60,512 nt of DNA from DASVTR01 sp033855775 (lineage in GTDB: Bacteria; Acidobacteriota; Blastocatellia; Pyrinomonadales; Pyrinomonadaceae): the NCBI GenBank assembly GCA_033855775.1, contig JAWVFT010000081.1, positions 1-60,512 of the forward strand, given 5' to 3'. Under the pieces are notes generated by a model. It was not told the origin of the DNA. It did not search any database and worked only from the letters and a program-made list of their open reading frames with translations. Position 1 is the stretch's first letter. Each line of letters starts with the position of its first letter. Positions 43,115-52,209 of this stretch are shown here, piece by piece. Position numbers and translations under genes: made by a program.

Positions 43115-44005
43115 ATGAAGACACTCATCCGCATTCTGTTGCAAACCACCATTCCGGCCATCGACGACGATTGGCACATCAATCGTTTTTCACTGCTCGG
43201 CCAGCATCTCAGTTCAATCACAGACGACGAAGGGCAGCCTCTTTGTGAAGTCACAGCGCGTAACCGCGAGACGAACGATGCGGGCGACGACGCAGTGCTG
43301 AGTCGTCTGGACACCACAGACTTCGACGAACTCTGGCTCTTCGCCGTTGACACGGGCGACGGCCTGACGAAGGCCGACTGTCAAGGCATCACACGCTTTC
43401 GGCAGAGAGGCGGCGGCATTCTGGCCACGCGCGACCATCAGGATTTGGGCTCGTCGCTCTGCACGCTCGGCGGCGTCGGCAGCGCGCACTACTTTCACAG
43501 CCAGCATCCAGACCCGGACGAGTCAAGACACTCGCCCGACGACGAGGACACTCCGGCAATCTCATGGCCCAACTATCATTCGGGCCGCAACGGCGACTTT
43601 CAACGCATCACTCCCGCGGAGCCTGTTCACGAACTGCTGCTGCGCCCCGGCTCCGCTTCCGGCGTGATTGAATATTTCCCGGCGCACCCGCACGAGGGCG
43701 GCGTCGGCGTCCCCGAAGACGAAGAGAGCGCGCGTGTCATCGCATCCGGCGTCAGCCGCGTGACCCGTCGCCCCTTTAACTTGATGGTGGCGTTTGAGCA
43801 AACAACGGACACGCACGGCAACACGCTTGGGCGAGCGGTGGCAGAGTCGAGCTTTCATCATTTCGTGGATTACAACTGGGATGTCGGCATGGGTTGCCCG
43901 AGCTTCGTGGCCGAGGCTCCGGGCGATGAAGTCGAGCGTGAGCCGCACAAGCTTGAAGACGTGAAGACGTACGCGCGCAATCTTGCTCTGTGGCTCAAGG
44001 GATGA
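43115..44005 (+). CDS. Conserved hypothetical protein, class I amidotransferase-like
   Basis: A 296-residue soluble protein without signal peptide. The front part (KTLIRILLQTTIPAIDDDWHINRFSLLGQHLSSI, ELWLFAVDTGDGLTKADCQGITRFRQRGGGILATRDHQDLG) looks like a ThuA/GATase-1-like alpha/beta fold: a strand, a glycine-rich turn and a helix after RQRGGG. The end has a conserved FHHFVDYNWDVGMGCPSFV block (about 251-269). The Cys in DCQGI is not in a nucleophile-elbow setting, so catalysis is doubtful. No name can be given. Confidence 0.6.
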   Translation: MKTLIRILLQTTIPAIDDDWHINRFSLLGQHLSSITDDEGQPLCEVTARNRETNDAGDDAVLSRLDTTDFDELWLFAVDTGDGLTKADCQGITRFRQRGGGILATRDHQDLGSSLCTLGGVGSAHYFHSQHPDPDESRHSPDDEDTPAISWPNYHSGRNGDFQRITPAEPVHELLLRPGSASGVIEYFPAHPHEGGVGVPEDEESARVIASGVSRVTRRPFNLMVAFEQTTDTHGNTLGRAVAESSFHHFVDYNWDVGMGCPSFVAEAPGDEVEREPHKLEDVKTYARNLALWLKG

Positions 44006-44143
44006 AAGACGGCCTTCCGTCGCTGCTGCGCTTACAACCGCAACGCTTCAAAGTTACAGCAGCAACGTTTCAACGCGGCGCGCGTAAACTAAGTGCTAAA
44101 CTAGCGCGGCTCTGCAAATCCTTCTTGCGCAAGAAACGCGGCC

Positions 44144-45604
44144 TTGAGTTTCCACGAACAGAGAGAGCGCGACGACGGGCTGGCGGCTGACGCCACCGGC
44201 TTGAGACTCGCGCGGCGTCTGAGCCTGTTTGACGCGACCATGATTGTCATGGGCGGCATCATCGGTTCGGGCATCTTCATGAACTCGTATGTCGTCGCGC
44301 GGCAGGCACAAACGCCTTTCCTGATTCTGGGCGCGTGGGCCTTGGGCGGCGTCATCGCGCTGGCCGGAGCCTTCATCTACGCGGAGCTTGTCAACAGATG
44401 CCCGGATGTCGGCGGGCAGTATGCGTACCTGCGCGAGGCTTATCACCCGTCGGTCGCTTTCGTCTACGGTTGGGCTTTGCTGTTGGTGACGCAGACCGGC
44501 GGCATGGCGGCAGTCGCCATCACCTTCTCCCGTTATTTTTTAGAAGTGACGCATGCGCCGTTGCCCGATTGGTTCGTCGCGGCGGCGGCTCTGCTGTTGT
44601 TGACGTTGATTAACTGTCTCGGCGTGCGAGCCGGAAGCAGCGTACAGAATGGCTTGATGACGCTGAAGATTCTGGCCATCGCCTCGTTGATTGTGGGCGG
44701 CCTCTTCTTTGTCTACGCGCCGCAGGGGATGAGCGGCCCCGCGCTTGACCGTCCCGTCTCGATGGGACTTTTAACTGCGATGGGCGCGGCCATGACGCCC
44801 GTGATGTTCGCTTACGGCGGGTGGCAGACATCGAGCTTCGTTGCCGGGGAGATGCGCGACCCGCGACGCGACTTGGCGCGCGGCCTGCTCATCGGCACGG
44901 GCGGCGTCGTGCTGCTGTATCTGGCCGTCAATTTCGTTTACCTCTACGCGCTCGGCGCGGGCGGGCTGGCCGCGACGGAAACGCCCGCTTCGTCCGTCAT
45001 GCGTCAAGCCTTCGGCGAACGCGGGGCGACGTTCATCGCGGTCGGCATCGCAATCTCGACGCTCGGTTTTCTCAGTCAAGGAATGCTGACCGCGCCGCGC
45101 GTCTATTTCGCCATGGCCGCCGACGGGCTTTTCTTCAAGCGCGTGGCGAGGCTCGATAGGCGCACACGCGCGCCCGTATTGGCGATTGCCTTGCAAGGTC
45201 TGCTGGCGATTATCATAGCTCTCTCCGGCAGGTACGAGCAGATACTCAACTACGTCGTCTCTGTTGATTTCATCTGGTTCGGCCTGACGGCGGCCTCGCT
45301 CTTCGTCTTCCGTCACCGCGCGCGCCGTCAAGAAAATGTGAACGACGTGAGCCTTCATGCAGGCACCGCGACATCTCTGGCCGACTCGAAAAACGTTCCG
45401 GCAGTTGCCGCCGGAGAAGATTACATGCGCGTCCCCGGTCATCCGTTGACGACGGCTCTCTTCGTCGTCGCGTGCGCGTTGATTGTCGCCAGCACAATCT
45501 ATAAATATCCTGCGAACAGCGGCATCGGTTTGATAATCGTCGTGACGGGCATTCCGGTCTACTTCTTCTGGCGTTGGTGGAGGCAAAGAGATGATGGAGC
45601 GTGA
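44144..45604 (+). CDS. APC-family amino acid permease
   Basis: A 486-residue transporter with about 12 membrane segments. The APC signature is at the N-terminus: LSLFDATMIVMGGIIGSGIFMNSYVVA (about 27-53), the unwound TM1 with GSGIF that binds the substrate amino group. TM3 to TM10 follow (FLILGAWALGGVIALAGAFIYAEL, VAFVYGWALLLVTQTGGMAAVA, PVMFAYGGWQTSSFVAGEMRDP). The loop at about 395-430 is long and hydrophilic. The start is TTG at 44,144, without a strong ribosome-binding site; later starts would cut into TM1. The stop overlaps the following aminotransferase by 14 bases, suggesting uptake and transamination of one amino acid. Confidence 0.88.
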   Translation: MSFHEQRERDDGLAADATGLRLARRLSLFDATMIVMGGIIGSGIFMNSYVVARQAQTPFLILGAWALGGVIALAGAFIYAELVNRCPDVGGQYAYLREAYHPSVAFVYGWALLLVTQTGGMAAVAITFSRYFLEVTHAPLPDWFVAAAALLLLTLINCLGVRAGSSVQNGLMTLKILAIASLIVGGLFFVYAPQGMSGPALDRPVSMGLLTAMGAAMTPVMFAYGGWQTSSFVAGEMRDPRRDLARGLLIGTGGVVLLYLAVNFVYLYALGAGGLAATETPASSVMRQAFGERGATFIAVGIAISTLGFLSQGMLTAPRVYFAMAADGLFFKRVARLDRRTRAPVLAIALQGLLAIIIALSGRYEQILNYVVSVDFIWFGLTAASLFVFRHRARRQENVNDVSLHAGTATSLADSKNVPAVAAGEDYMRVPGHPLTTALFVVACALIVASTIYKYPANSGIGLIIVVTGIPVYFFWRWWRQRDDGA

Positions 45605-46685
45605 GCGGCGCGTGATGAGTTCACCTTACATGCAGTGGGCTAAGACTCGCTCGCAGGCGCGCTTTAATCTGGCGTCGAGCGGGTTGATGAACTATCCGCT
45701 CTCCGAGCTTCCGTTGAAACTCGAAGACCTCGAACTCAGCGGGCCGAGCCTTTACGGCTACGAGCCTTTGCAGGCGGCTCTGGCCGCGAAGTGTCATGTC
45801 GCGCCCGAATGCGTCGTCGCCGCGACCGGCACGTCAATGGCTAATCATCTGGCGATGGCTGCCGTCATCGAACCCGGCGACGAGGTTCTGATTGAGCATC
45901 CGACCTATGAACTGCTCGTCACGCTGGCGCAATATCTGGGCGCGTCGGTCAAGCGATTCGAGCGGCCCGCGGCGGAAGGGTTTGCGCTCGACCCCGAAGA
46001 AGTTGAACGCTCTATCAGCGAGCGCACGCGCCTCATCGTCCTGACCAACATACACAATCCGTCGAGCGCGTTCGTTGTTGAAGAGACTCTGAAACGAGTG
46101 GGAGAGATAGCGCGCAACGTCGGCGCGCTCGTCCTCGTTGACGAGGTATATCTGGAAGCCCTTTTTGAAAACGCTCCGCCTTCGGCTTTTCATCTGGGCG
46201 AGGAATTTATCACGACCAGCAGCTTGACGAAGGTTTACGGCCTGAGCGGATTGCGTTGCGGTTGGGTCCTGGCAAGACCTGAGATGGCCGCGAAGTTGTG
46301 GCGCCTCAACGACCTCTTCGGCGTCATCCCGGCTCATGCTGCGGAGCGACTAAGTTGCGTCGCGCTTGCGCATTTCGAGCGCATCGCCGCCCGCGCGCGT
46401 CGTCTCCTTGAGACGAACGGCCAGTTGCTCAACTCCTTTTTCGCTTCGCAGGACGAACTCGATTGGACGCCGCATCAGTTCGGCACGACATCCTTTCCAG
46501 GGTTGAAGCGGGGAAGCGTTGAAGAGTTGTGCGCGCTGCTCGTCGACAAGCATGACACGTCGGTCGTGCCGGGAAAATTCTTCGGGATGCCGCAGCATTT
46601 GAGAATCGGCATCGGCGGCGACACGGGCGAGTTGAAAGAGGGGCTCGACAGGCTCGGCGCGGCTCTGATTAAAGCGCGCCGTTGA
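45591..46685 (+). CDS. PLP-dependent aminotransferase, class I/II
   Basis: A 364-residue fold-type I aminotransferase. Seen: SLYGYEPLQAALAAK and AATGTSMANHLAMAAVI (PLP phosphate contacts), TNIHNPSSAFV with the conserved Asn-Pro, LVDEVYLEALF with the PLP-ring Asp, and the Schiff-base lysine in TSSLTKVYGLSGLRCGWVLARP (about 210-231). The C-terminal LRIGIGGD holds the arginine that binds the substrate carboxylate. A moderately short chain, as in alanine/aspartate-type or 1-aminocyclopropane-type relatives; substrate not predictable. Overlaps the permease gene, so the two are likely co-expressed. Confidence 0.9.
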   Translation: MMERERRVMSSPYMQWAKTRSQARFNLASSGLMNYPLSELPLKLEDLELSGPSLYGYEPLQAALAAKCHVAPECVVAATGTSMANHLAMAAVIEPGDEVLIEHPTYELLVTLAQYLGASVKRFERPAAEGFALDPEEVERSISERTRLIVLTNIHNPSSAFVVEETLKRVGEIARNVGALVLVDEVYLEALFENAPPSAFHLGEEFITTSSLTKVYGLSGLRCGWVLARPEMAAKLWRLNDLFGVIPAHAAERLSCVALAHFERIAARARRLLETNGQLLNSFFASQDELDWTPHQFGTTSFPGLKRGSVEELCALLVDKHDTSVVPGKFFGMPQHLRIGIGGDTGELKEGLDRLGAALIKARR

Positions 46686-46781
46686 CCGTGTTGACGACGC
46701 TGCCGAAACACGCAGCCCCTAAGACATCATCAACACCGAGACTCTCATCCATCAAGATGCGCGTTAAATTTTTTCTCTTCA

Positions 46782-47840
46782 CTACGCCGCCAGCGCGACG
46801 CTTCTTCGTTCATGTTCCAGCAGCCATTGCTTGCGCCACACGCCGCCGCCATAGCCGCACAGGTTGCCGTCGGCGCGTATCACGCGGTGGCAAGGGATGA
46901 CCAGCGCGAGGCAATTTCTGCCGTTGGCGCGACCGACCGCGCGTGTCGCGTTTGGGCTGCCGAGCGCACGCGCCAGTTGCGTGTACGACCATGTTTCGCC
47001 GGGCGGGATGTCGCGCAGCAGCGACCACACGCTGCGCTCAAACTCAGAGCCAGTCGTCACAAGTGGAACGGTGAAGCCGCCGACCGCTCCATCGAAATAA
47101 CTCTTCAACTCTTTATCAATTTTGTCGAGCCACGGATGGTCGCCCGGAATAATCGCGCATCCTGCGCGCTTTCTCAAGACGGCAATCTCTTGTTCAAGCC
47201 CGCGACGGTCAACGAACTCAAGCAAGCGCAATCCTTCGTCGTTTGCCAGAGCCAGCATCGGCCCAAGCGGCGTCTCAATCCAACGGGCTGACAAACATCC
47301 GACTTGCGCGGCGCGGCTCGGCGGGCTGCCGAACACTTGCTTGAACGCCGCCCAAAAGCCGCTGGCGGATTCAAAGCCCGTGTTCAACTGAGCGGTGATG
47401 ACCGTCTCGCCGCTGCGCACTTCATGCAGCGCGAGGCCCATTCGTCGCGCGCGTTGGTAGGCATTGAAAGTCATCCCGTAGTAGCGTTGAAATTGACGGC
47501 GCGCGGTTGAAGGCTCGATGCCCATCGAGCGCAAATCCAGGCCGGACAGCTTTCGCGCAGGCTCTTGTTCGATGGCCTCGCGCAGCAGCTTGAGCGGCTC
47601 AGGCAAATTCTTTTCCTTGTTCAGCGGATGACACCGCGCGCACGGACGATAGCCGCCGTACAATGCCTCCTTCGAAGAAGGGAAGTATTCTACGTTCTCC
47701 GGCTTCGGCTTTTTGGCCGGGCAGGTTGGACGACAAAAGATGCCCGTGGTCTTCACGCCGGCGTAGAAGATGCCCTCGAAGGTCGTGTCGCGGTTGAGCA
47801 GAGCGCGGTACATGGTCGTCACTGGTGGCAGCTTGTTCAT
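46782..47840 (-). CDS. ada: Bifunctional DNA repair and regulatory protein Ada
   Basis: A 352-residue Ada. It removes methyl groups from DNA by moving them to its own cysteines, and when methylated at the N-terminal site activates the adaptive response. The zinc/methyl-phosphotriester site is C36, C40, C67, C70 (FCRPTCPAKKP, CARCHP), one for one with E. coli Ada minus two. An AraC-type HTH follows (about 85-185, GIEPSTARRQFQRYYGMTFNAYQRARRMGLA), then the O6-alkylguanine transferase domain with active-site C317 in VIPCHRVI. The ATG at 47,840 gives a chain of 352 residues against 354 in E. coli; an upstream in-frame ATG adds 35 unrelated residues. Confidence 0.95.
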   Translation of the reverse strand: MNKLPPVTTMYRALLNRDTTFEGIFYAGVKTTGIFCRPTCPAKKPKPENVEYFPSSKEALYGGYRPCARCHPLNKEKNLPEPLKLLREAIEQEPARKLSGLDLRSMGIEPSTARRQFQRYYGMTFNAYQRARRMGLALHEVRSGETVITAQLNTGFESASGFWAAFKQVFGSPPSRAAQVGCLSARWIETPLGPMLALANDEGLRLLEFVDRRGLEQEIAVLRKRAGCAIIPGDHPWLDKIDKELKSYFDGAVGGFTVPLVTTGSEFERSVWSLLRDIPPGETWSYTQLARALGSPNATRAVGRANGRNCLALVIPCHRVIRADGNLCGYGGGVWRKQWLLEHERRSVALAA

Positions 47841-48093
47841 GGATGCATTGTAGTGATAAAGCTTCACCGGCGCATCCGTTTTTGAGGCAGCGAATTTATA
47901 TTTTCCGAAGCGCAAACCGGCTTGCCTCCATGATACGGTCATCATATTCTTGAATGGTTCAGCCGTGTCTTCACCCCATCAGTATTTGCGATGAAATAAT
48001 GGTCAGGAAAACGCGGCGCGCGGCATCTTCCGGGCGCGTTTCTTCGTACACTTAAGATAGATTAAACTAGGCTTGACGGACGTTCCCCCAATC

Positions 48094-50982
48094 ATGAAAC
48101 TGATTCCTGAAGAGAGCATCGCGCATTATCGCATCATGGAGCCGTTGGGCGCGGGCGGCATGGGCGCTGTCTATAAGGCGTATGACGAAAAGCTGCATCG
48201 CGTCGTCGCGCTCAAGCTCTTGCCGCCGGAGTATCTTTCTCAGGAAGACCGCCGCCGCCGTTTTCTACAGGAAGCCCGCGCCGCCTCGGCCCTGAATCAC
48301 CCGCACATTCTCACCGTCTACGAGTTCGGCGAAGACGAAGGCCGCCCGTACATGGCGACTGAGTATGTCGAGGGCGAGACGCTGCGCCAGAAAATCACCG
48401 CCAAAGCTTTGCAGGTCATGGAAGCTTTGGAGATTGCGCTACAGATTGCCGAAGGACTCGCCAAAGCTCACGAGGCGGGCATTATCCACCGCGACTTGAA
48501 ACCGGAAAACCTGATGATTCGCCGCGACGGCTACGCGAAGATTCTTGACTTCGGTTTGGCGAAACTCGTCCCGCGTCGCGCGAGCGCGCTTGCCACCGAC
48601 AGCACACAGAAAACGCTCATCCGCGTCAAGACGCAATCCGGCACAATCATGGGAACCGTCAACTACATGTCGCCTGAGCAACTGCTCGGCCAGCGCGTTG
48701 ACCTGCGCTGCGACATCTTCTCCTTCGGCGTCGTCCTCTGCGAGATGCTGACGGGCGAGCGTCCCTTCACGGGCGGCAACCAGATTGACACGATGCACGC
48801 CATCCTGCACGAAGAGCCGCGCCTGCGCGACGCGATTAAATCGCAACTGCCGTCCGGGCTTCAGCGCATCCTCGCCAAGGCTCTGGACAGGCTTCCGAAG
48901 CAACGCTATCAAACGGTCGCGGAGTTTGTATTGGAACTCCGCGCCTTCAAACGCGACCTTGAGCTTGGGCAAGACGTGCCGACGCAGACTCGAACCCGTC
49001 TGGTCTTGAAACGAGTCGCGGTCGCGCCCCGCGCGCGACGGATAGATTATGAAAGGGAACTGAACGAAACCCAATTCAAAGCCGTGACGACCACGACAGG
49101 CCCTTTGCTCATCGTCGCCGGGGCAGGCACGGGGAAGACGCGAACGCTCGTCTATCGCGTGGCGCGTCTGGTCGAGACGGGCGCGCGGCCAGAGTCCGTG
49201 TTGCTGCTCACCTTCACGCGGCGGGCGGCGACCAGCATGCTCGCGCGCGCCGCCGCGCTGGCCGACGGGCGTTGCCAGCGCGTCTCCGGCGGCACCTTTC
49301 ATAGCCTCGGCCATTCCGTCCTGCGAAAGTTTCCAGAGGCGGCAAACGTCGCGCGCAACTTCACGGTGCTTGACGGCAGCGACACGGAAGACTTGATTGA
49401 CCTGCTGCGTCGCCAGATGCATCTCACCAAAGAGCGACGCTTTCCGCGCAAGCGCACCATCTGCGCCATCTTCAGCATGATGGTTAACAAGGTCAGCCCG
49501 TTGACGGACGTGCTCAAGCAATCCTACCCGCACTTCATTGACGAACGCCCCGGCCTCGAAGAGCTTTACCGCTCCTTCGAAGAGTTCAAACGCTCTCGGC
49601 ACATGCTCACCTACGACGACTTGCTCGTGCGCTTGCGCGAGGCTCTCGAAGGCAGCGCGGAGTTGTGCGGGCGGCTCTCGGAACAGTATCGCTACATCAT
49701 GGTGGACGAGTATCAGGACACCAACAAACTTCAGGCGCAGATTGTGCGGATGATGACGGCGACGCATGACAACGTTGCTGTCGTCGGCGACGAATGCCAG
49801 TCAATCTATTCGTTTCGCGGGGCGAGCCACAAGAACATGCTTGAGTTTCCCGAACTCTTCCCGGCGGCGCAGGTCATCAAGCTGGAAGAAAATTACCGCA
49901 GCGCGCAACCGATTCTGGACGTGGCCAACGCGATTATCGCCGACGTGAAGGACGGCTACGCGAAGCGCCTGTTTTCGCGCGTGACGGAAGGCCAGCCGCC
50001 GCTGGTCGTCAGCGCGCGCGACGAAAATCAGCAGTCGCGTTTCGTCGCCGAGCGCATCGAAGAGTTGCGCGATGAAGGCTTGGCTCTCAGTGAAATCGCC
50101 GTGCTCTTTCGCGCCAGTTCCCACTCGTTCGACCTTGAGATTGAACTCGGCAAGCACGGCATCCCGTTTCGCAAATTCGGCGGCATCAAGTTTGCCGAAT
50201 CGGCGCACATCAAAGACGCGCTCGCGTTCCTGCGCATCGTCTCCAACCCTTCGGACACGCTCTCATGGTTCCGCACGCTCAAACTGATAGATCACATCGG
50301 CGACGCGACGGTCAATCAAATCCTGGACCACCTGGGCGTCGAGCGCAGAGAGTTTCGCGCGACGCGGACGAAAGAGGGGCTCTTCAAAAAGCTGCATCGC
50401 TTTCCGGCGCGGGCCAGCTACAAAGAGCCTTTGAGCAAGCTGGCGCGTCTGCTGACGAGTCTCATCGAAAACAAGTCGCCGAGCGCGCAGCTTTCAAGCG
50501 TGCTTCGTTTTTATCGTCCCATCTTGAAACTCAGGCACGACGATTACCCGCGCCGCGTGCGCGACCTTGAGCACTTGCAAGCCATCGCCAAGCGTTACAA
50601 AAGCGCCGCCGAGTTGCTCTCGGACATAGCTCTCGACCCGTCGGATGCGGCGCAGGCGAGCAGAGCCGCGCGCGGCGGCGGCGGCATTACGCTCTCGACC
50701 GTTCATTCGGCGAAGGGCCTGGAGTGGGAAGCTCTCTTCGTCATCTGGATGACGGACGGCTGGTTTCCATCGTCGCGGTCGCAGGATGAATTTGACGATT
50801 TGGAGGAAGAGCGACGATTGCTTTACGTCGCCGCGACGCGGGCCAAGCGGCATCTCTATTTCGTCTATCCGCTCAACGTCTATCGCGGCGCCGAGGGCGA
50901 TTCCTTCCCCACGGTTTCGCGCTTTCTCGAATCCATCCCGCACACGATTCTGCCGCACGCCTCGCTCTCCGGAGGCGAATAG
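48094..50982 (+). CDS. Ser/Thr protein kinase fused to UvrD/PcrA-type helicase
   Basis: A 962-residue protein joining two complete enzymes in one frame. Residues about 11-288 are a Hanks-type kinase: glycine loop LGAGGMGAV (18-26), K41 in VVALKLL, HRDLKPEN (132-139), DFG (152-154), GTVNYMSPEQ and DIFSFGVVLCEML. A 40-residue linker follows. Residues about 320-945 are a superfamily 1A helicase: Walker A GAGTGKT (343-349), LTFTRRAA, DEYQD (538-542), GDECQSIYSFRGA, ENYRSAQPIL, STVHSAKGLEWEALFV and EERRLLYVAATRAKRHL, so every helicase motif is present. No transmembrane segment separates them. ATG 48,094 is preferred to an in-frame TTG 21 bases upstream. Kinase control of DNA unwinding is inferred. 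Confidence 0.92.
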   Translation: MKLIPEESIAHYRIMEPLGAGGMGAVYKAYDEKLHRVVALKLLPPEYLSQEDRRRRFLQEARAASALNHPHILTVYEFGEDEGRPYMATEYVEGETLRQKITAKALQVMEALEIALQIAEGLAKAHEAGIIHRDLKPENLMIRRDGYAKILDFGLAKLVPRRASALATDSTQKTLIRVKTQSGTIMGTVNYMSPEQLLGQRVDLRCDIFSFGVVLCEMLTGERPFTGGNQIDTMHAILHEEPRLRDAIKSQLPSGLQRILAKALDRLPKQRYQTVAEFVLELRAFKRDLELGQDVPTQTRTRLVLKRVAVAPRARRIDYERELNETQFKAVTTTTGPLLIVAGAGTGKTRTLVYRVARLVETGARPESVLLLTFTRRAATSMLARAAALADGRCQRVSGGTFHSLGHSVLRKFPEAANVARNFTVLDGSDTEDLIDLLRRQMHLTKERRFPRKRTICAIFSMMVNKVSPLTDVLKQSYPHFIDERPGLEELYRSFEEFKRSRHMLTYDDLLVRLREALEGSAELCGRLSEQYRYIMVDEYQDTNKLQAQIVRMMTATHDNVAVVGDECQSIYSFRGASHKNMLEFPELFPAAQVIKLEENYRSAQPILDVANAIIADVKDGYAKRLFSRVTEGQPPLVVSARDENQQSRFVAERIEELRDEGLALSEIAVLFRASSHSFDLEIELGKHGIPFRKFGGIKFAESAHIKDALAFLRIVSNPSDTLSWFRTLKLIDHIGDATVNQILDHLGVERREFRATRTKEGLFKKLHRFPARASYKEPLSKLARLLTSLIENKSPSAQLSSVLRFYRPILKLRHDDYPRRVRDLEHLQAIAKRYKSAAELLSDIALDPSDAAQASRAARGGGGITLSTVHSAKGLEWEALFVIWMTDGWFPSSRSQDEFDDLEEERRLLYVAATRAKRHLYFVYPLNVYRGAEGDSFPTVSRFLESIPHTILPHASLSGGE

Positions 50983-50990
50983 AATCAGCG

Positions 50991-51956
50991 ATGCAGTTTC
51001 TGCTCGACAAAACTCATAAGGACTCGCTCTTTGACCAAGCCTACATGCAACTGCTCAGCGCGCTTCACATGGGAAAGCTGCGCGCCGGGGACCGCTTGCC
51101 GAGCGTCCGGCAGATAGCGCAGCGCAACAGCATCAATCATAAAACGGCCTTCGCCATCTACCAGCGGCTACAGGCCGAGGGCTTCATCTCGCTGCGTAAA
51201 GGCTCCGGCGCATACGTCTGGGATGTTGACCAGTCAGACCTTGAGCAAGCTTACAGTCTCTCGCTGCTGCGCTTGATTAAATCAAACTTCGCGGAAGCAG
51301 CGCGTCTCAAGATTGGCCCGCGCGAGTACGTGAAGCTGACGCAGAGCTATGTCAGGAAAGCTCAACTGAAATCCACGCGGCTCGCCGTCGTCGAGTGCAA
51401 CGAGGAACAGGTCGGGCTGTTCGCTAACGAAATACTGAATCGGCTCGGCATCACGGTCTATCCAGTTCTGCTCAGCCAACTGGAAACGCCGGACCGCCGC
51501 GCGGCGAGAACTCTCTCGAAGGCGCAATTCTTTGCGACCACCCATTTCCATTTCAAGCAGGTGAAAGCCCTCACCGAAAAGTATCAAAAGAAGCTCTTGC
51601 AGTTGCGCCTCAACCCGCGTTTCGTGCCGGCAATCGTCGAAGCGGCGCGCGCCGGCCCGGTCTTGATGGTCGTCTCCAACGTCAACTATTTTCCGGCCTT
51701 CAAGGAAAGCCTGATTAACATCGGAACTCCCCGCGCGCTCGTCGAACGCATCACCGCCGTTGACCACTGCGACCTCAACCGCGTGCGCGCCCGCATCTAC
51801 AAAGCCCAGACCGTCTACATCTCGCCCATCTGCGACCCACGCGCTCGCGAACTGCTCACGGCCCGCAGCCTCGAACTCAAGTTTGACACGACGCTCTCCG
51901 GCGAATCGCTTGAGATGCTCGAAGCGCACATCCTGCTCCGCTCGCGCCTGCCTTGA
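50991..51956 (+). CDS. GntR-family regulator with large effector domain
   Basis: A 321-residue transcription factor. The N-terminal winged helix (about 10-80) matches GntR: LFDQAYMQLLSALHMGKLRAGDRLPSVRQIAQRNSINHKTAFAIYQRLQAEGFISLRKGSGAYV. Residues about 125-315 form an alpha/beta effector part (STRLAVVECNEEQVGLFANEILNRLGITVYPVLLSQLE, FATTHFHFKQVKAL, GPVLMVVSNVNYFPAF), somewhat like a periplasmic-binding-protein or aminotransferase-like effector domain, ligand unknown. It starts 8 bases after the kinase-helicase stop, probably same transcript, and is followed by a palindrome and the TonB-dependent receptor gene it may control. Confidence 0.85.
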   Translation: MQFLLDKTHKDSLFDQAYMQLLSALHMGKLRAGDRLPSVRQIAQRNSINHKTAFAIYQRLQAEGFISLRKGSGAYVWDVDQSDLEQAYSLSLLRLIKSNFAEAARLKIGPREYVKLTQSYVRKAQLKSTRLAVVECNEEQVGLFANEILNRLGITVYPVLLSQLETPDRRAARTLSKAQFFATTHFHFKQVKALTEKYQKKLLQLRLNPRFVPAIVEAARAGPVLMVVSNVNYFPAFKESLINIGTPRALVERITAVDHCDLNRVRARIYKAQTVYISPICDPRARELLTARSLELKFDTTLSGESLEMLEAHILLRSRLP

Positions 51957-52004
51957 ATCTCCCCATCAATTCTTTGATTGGAACGGATTAAAGTTTCGCC
52001 CCGG

Positions 52005-52028
52005 ATTGTTCCATTTACTTGGAACAAT
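52005..52028. promoter_or_regulatory. Palindromic operator candidate upstream of the TonB-dependent receptor
   Basis: An 8-base inverted repeat attgttcc-N8-ggaacaat with the centre around 52,016, in the 253-base gap between the GntR gene and the receptor start. A second, imperfect palindromic stretch (tacatgtctgtaca) begins at 52,029. The size and symmetry fit a dimeric GntR-type regulator. No other gene is visible in the gap. Binding is inferred only from location. Confidence 0.5.
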
Positions 52029-52209
52029 ACATGTCTGTACACTACGGAGCGTCCGCGAAGCAGGCTGAAGCTGAATTGGCGGGCGTTGGGCAACGACCTG
52101 AAATTCCCGCCGCAGCGATTCGTGAAGTTATAAAAACTTCGCGCGCCTTCTCGACTAACATCCTGAATCCCATCCACACTTGTGTCCGCATTACTGCGGG
52201 GAGGAAATT

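Noticed and set aside
48439..49767. 442-codon minus-strand frame
   Set aside because: Antisense shadow inside the kinase-helicase gene; no ribosome-binding site or domain, and codon pattern follows the plus strand.
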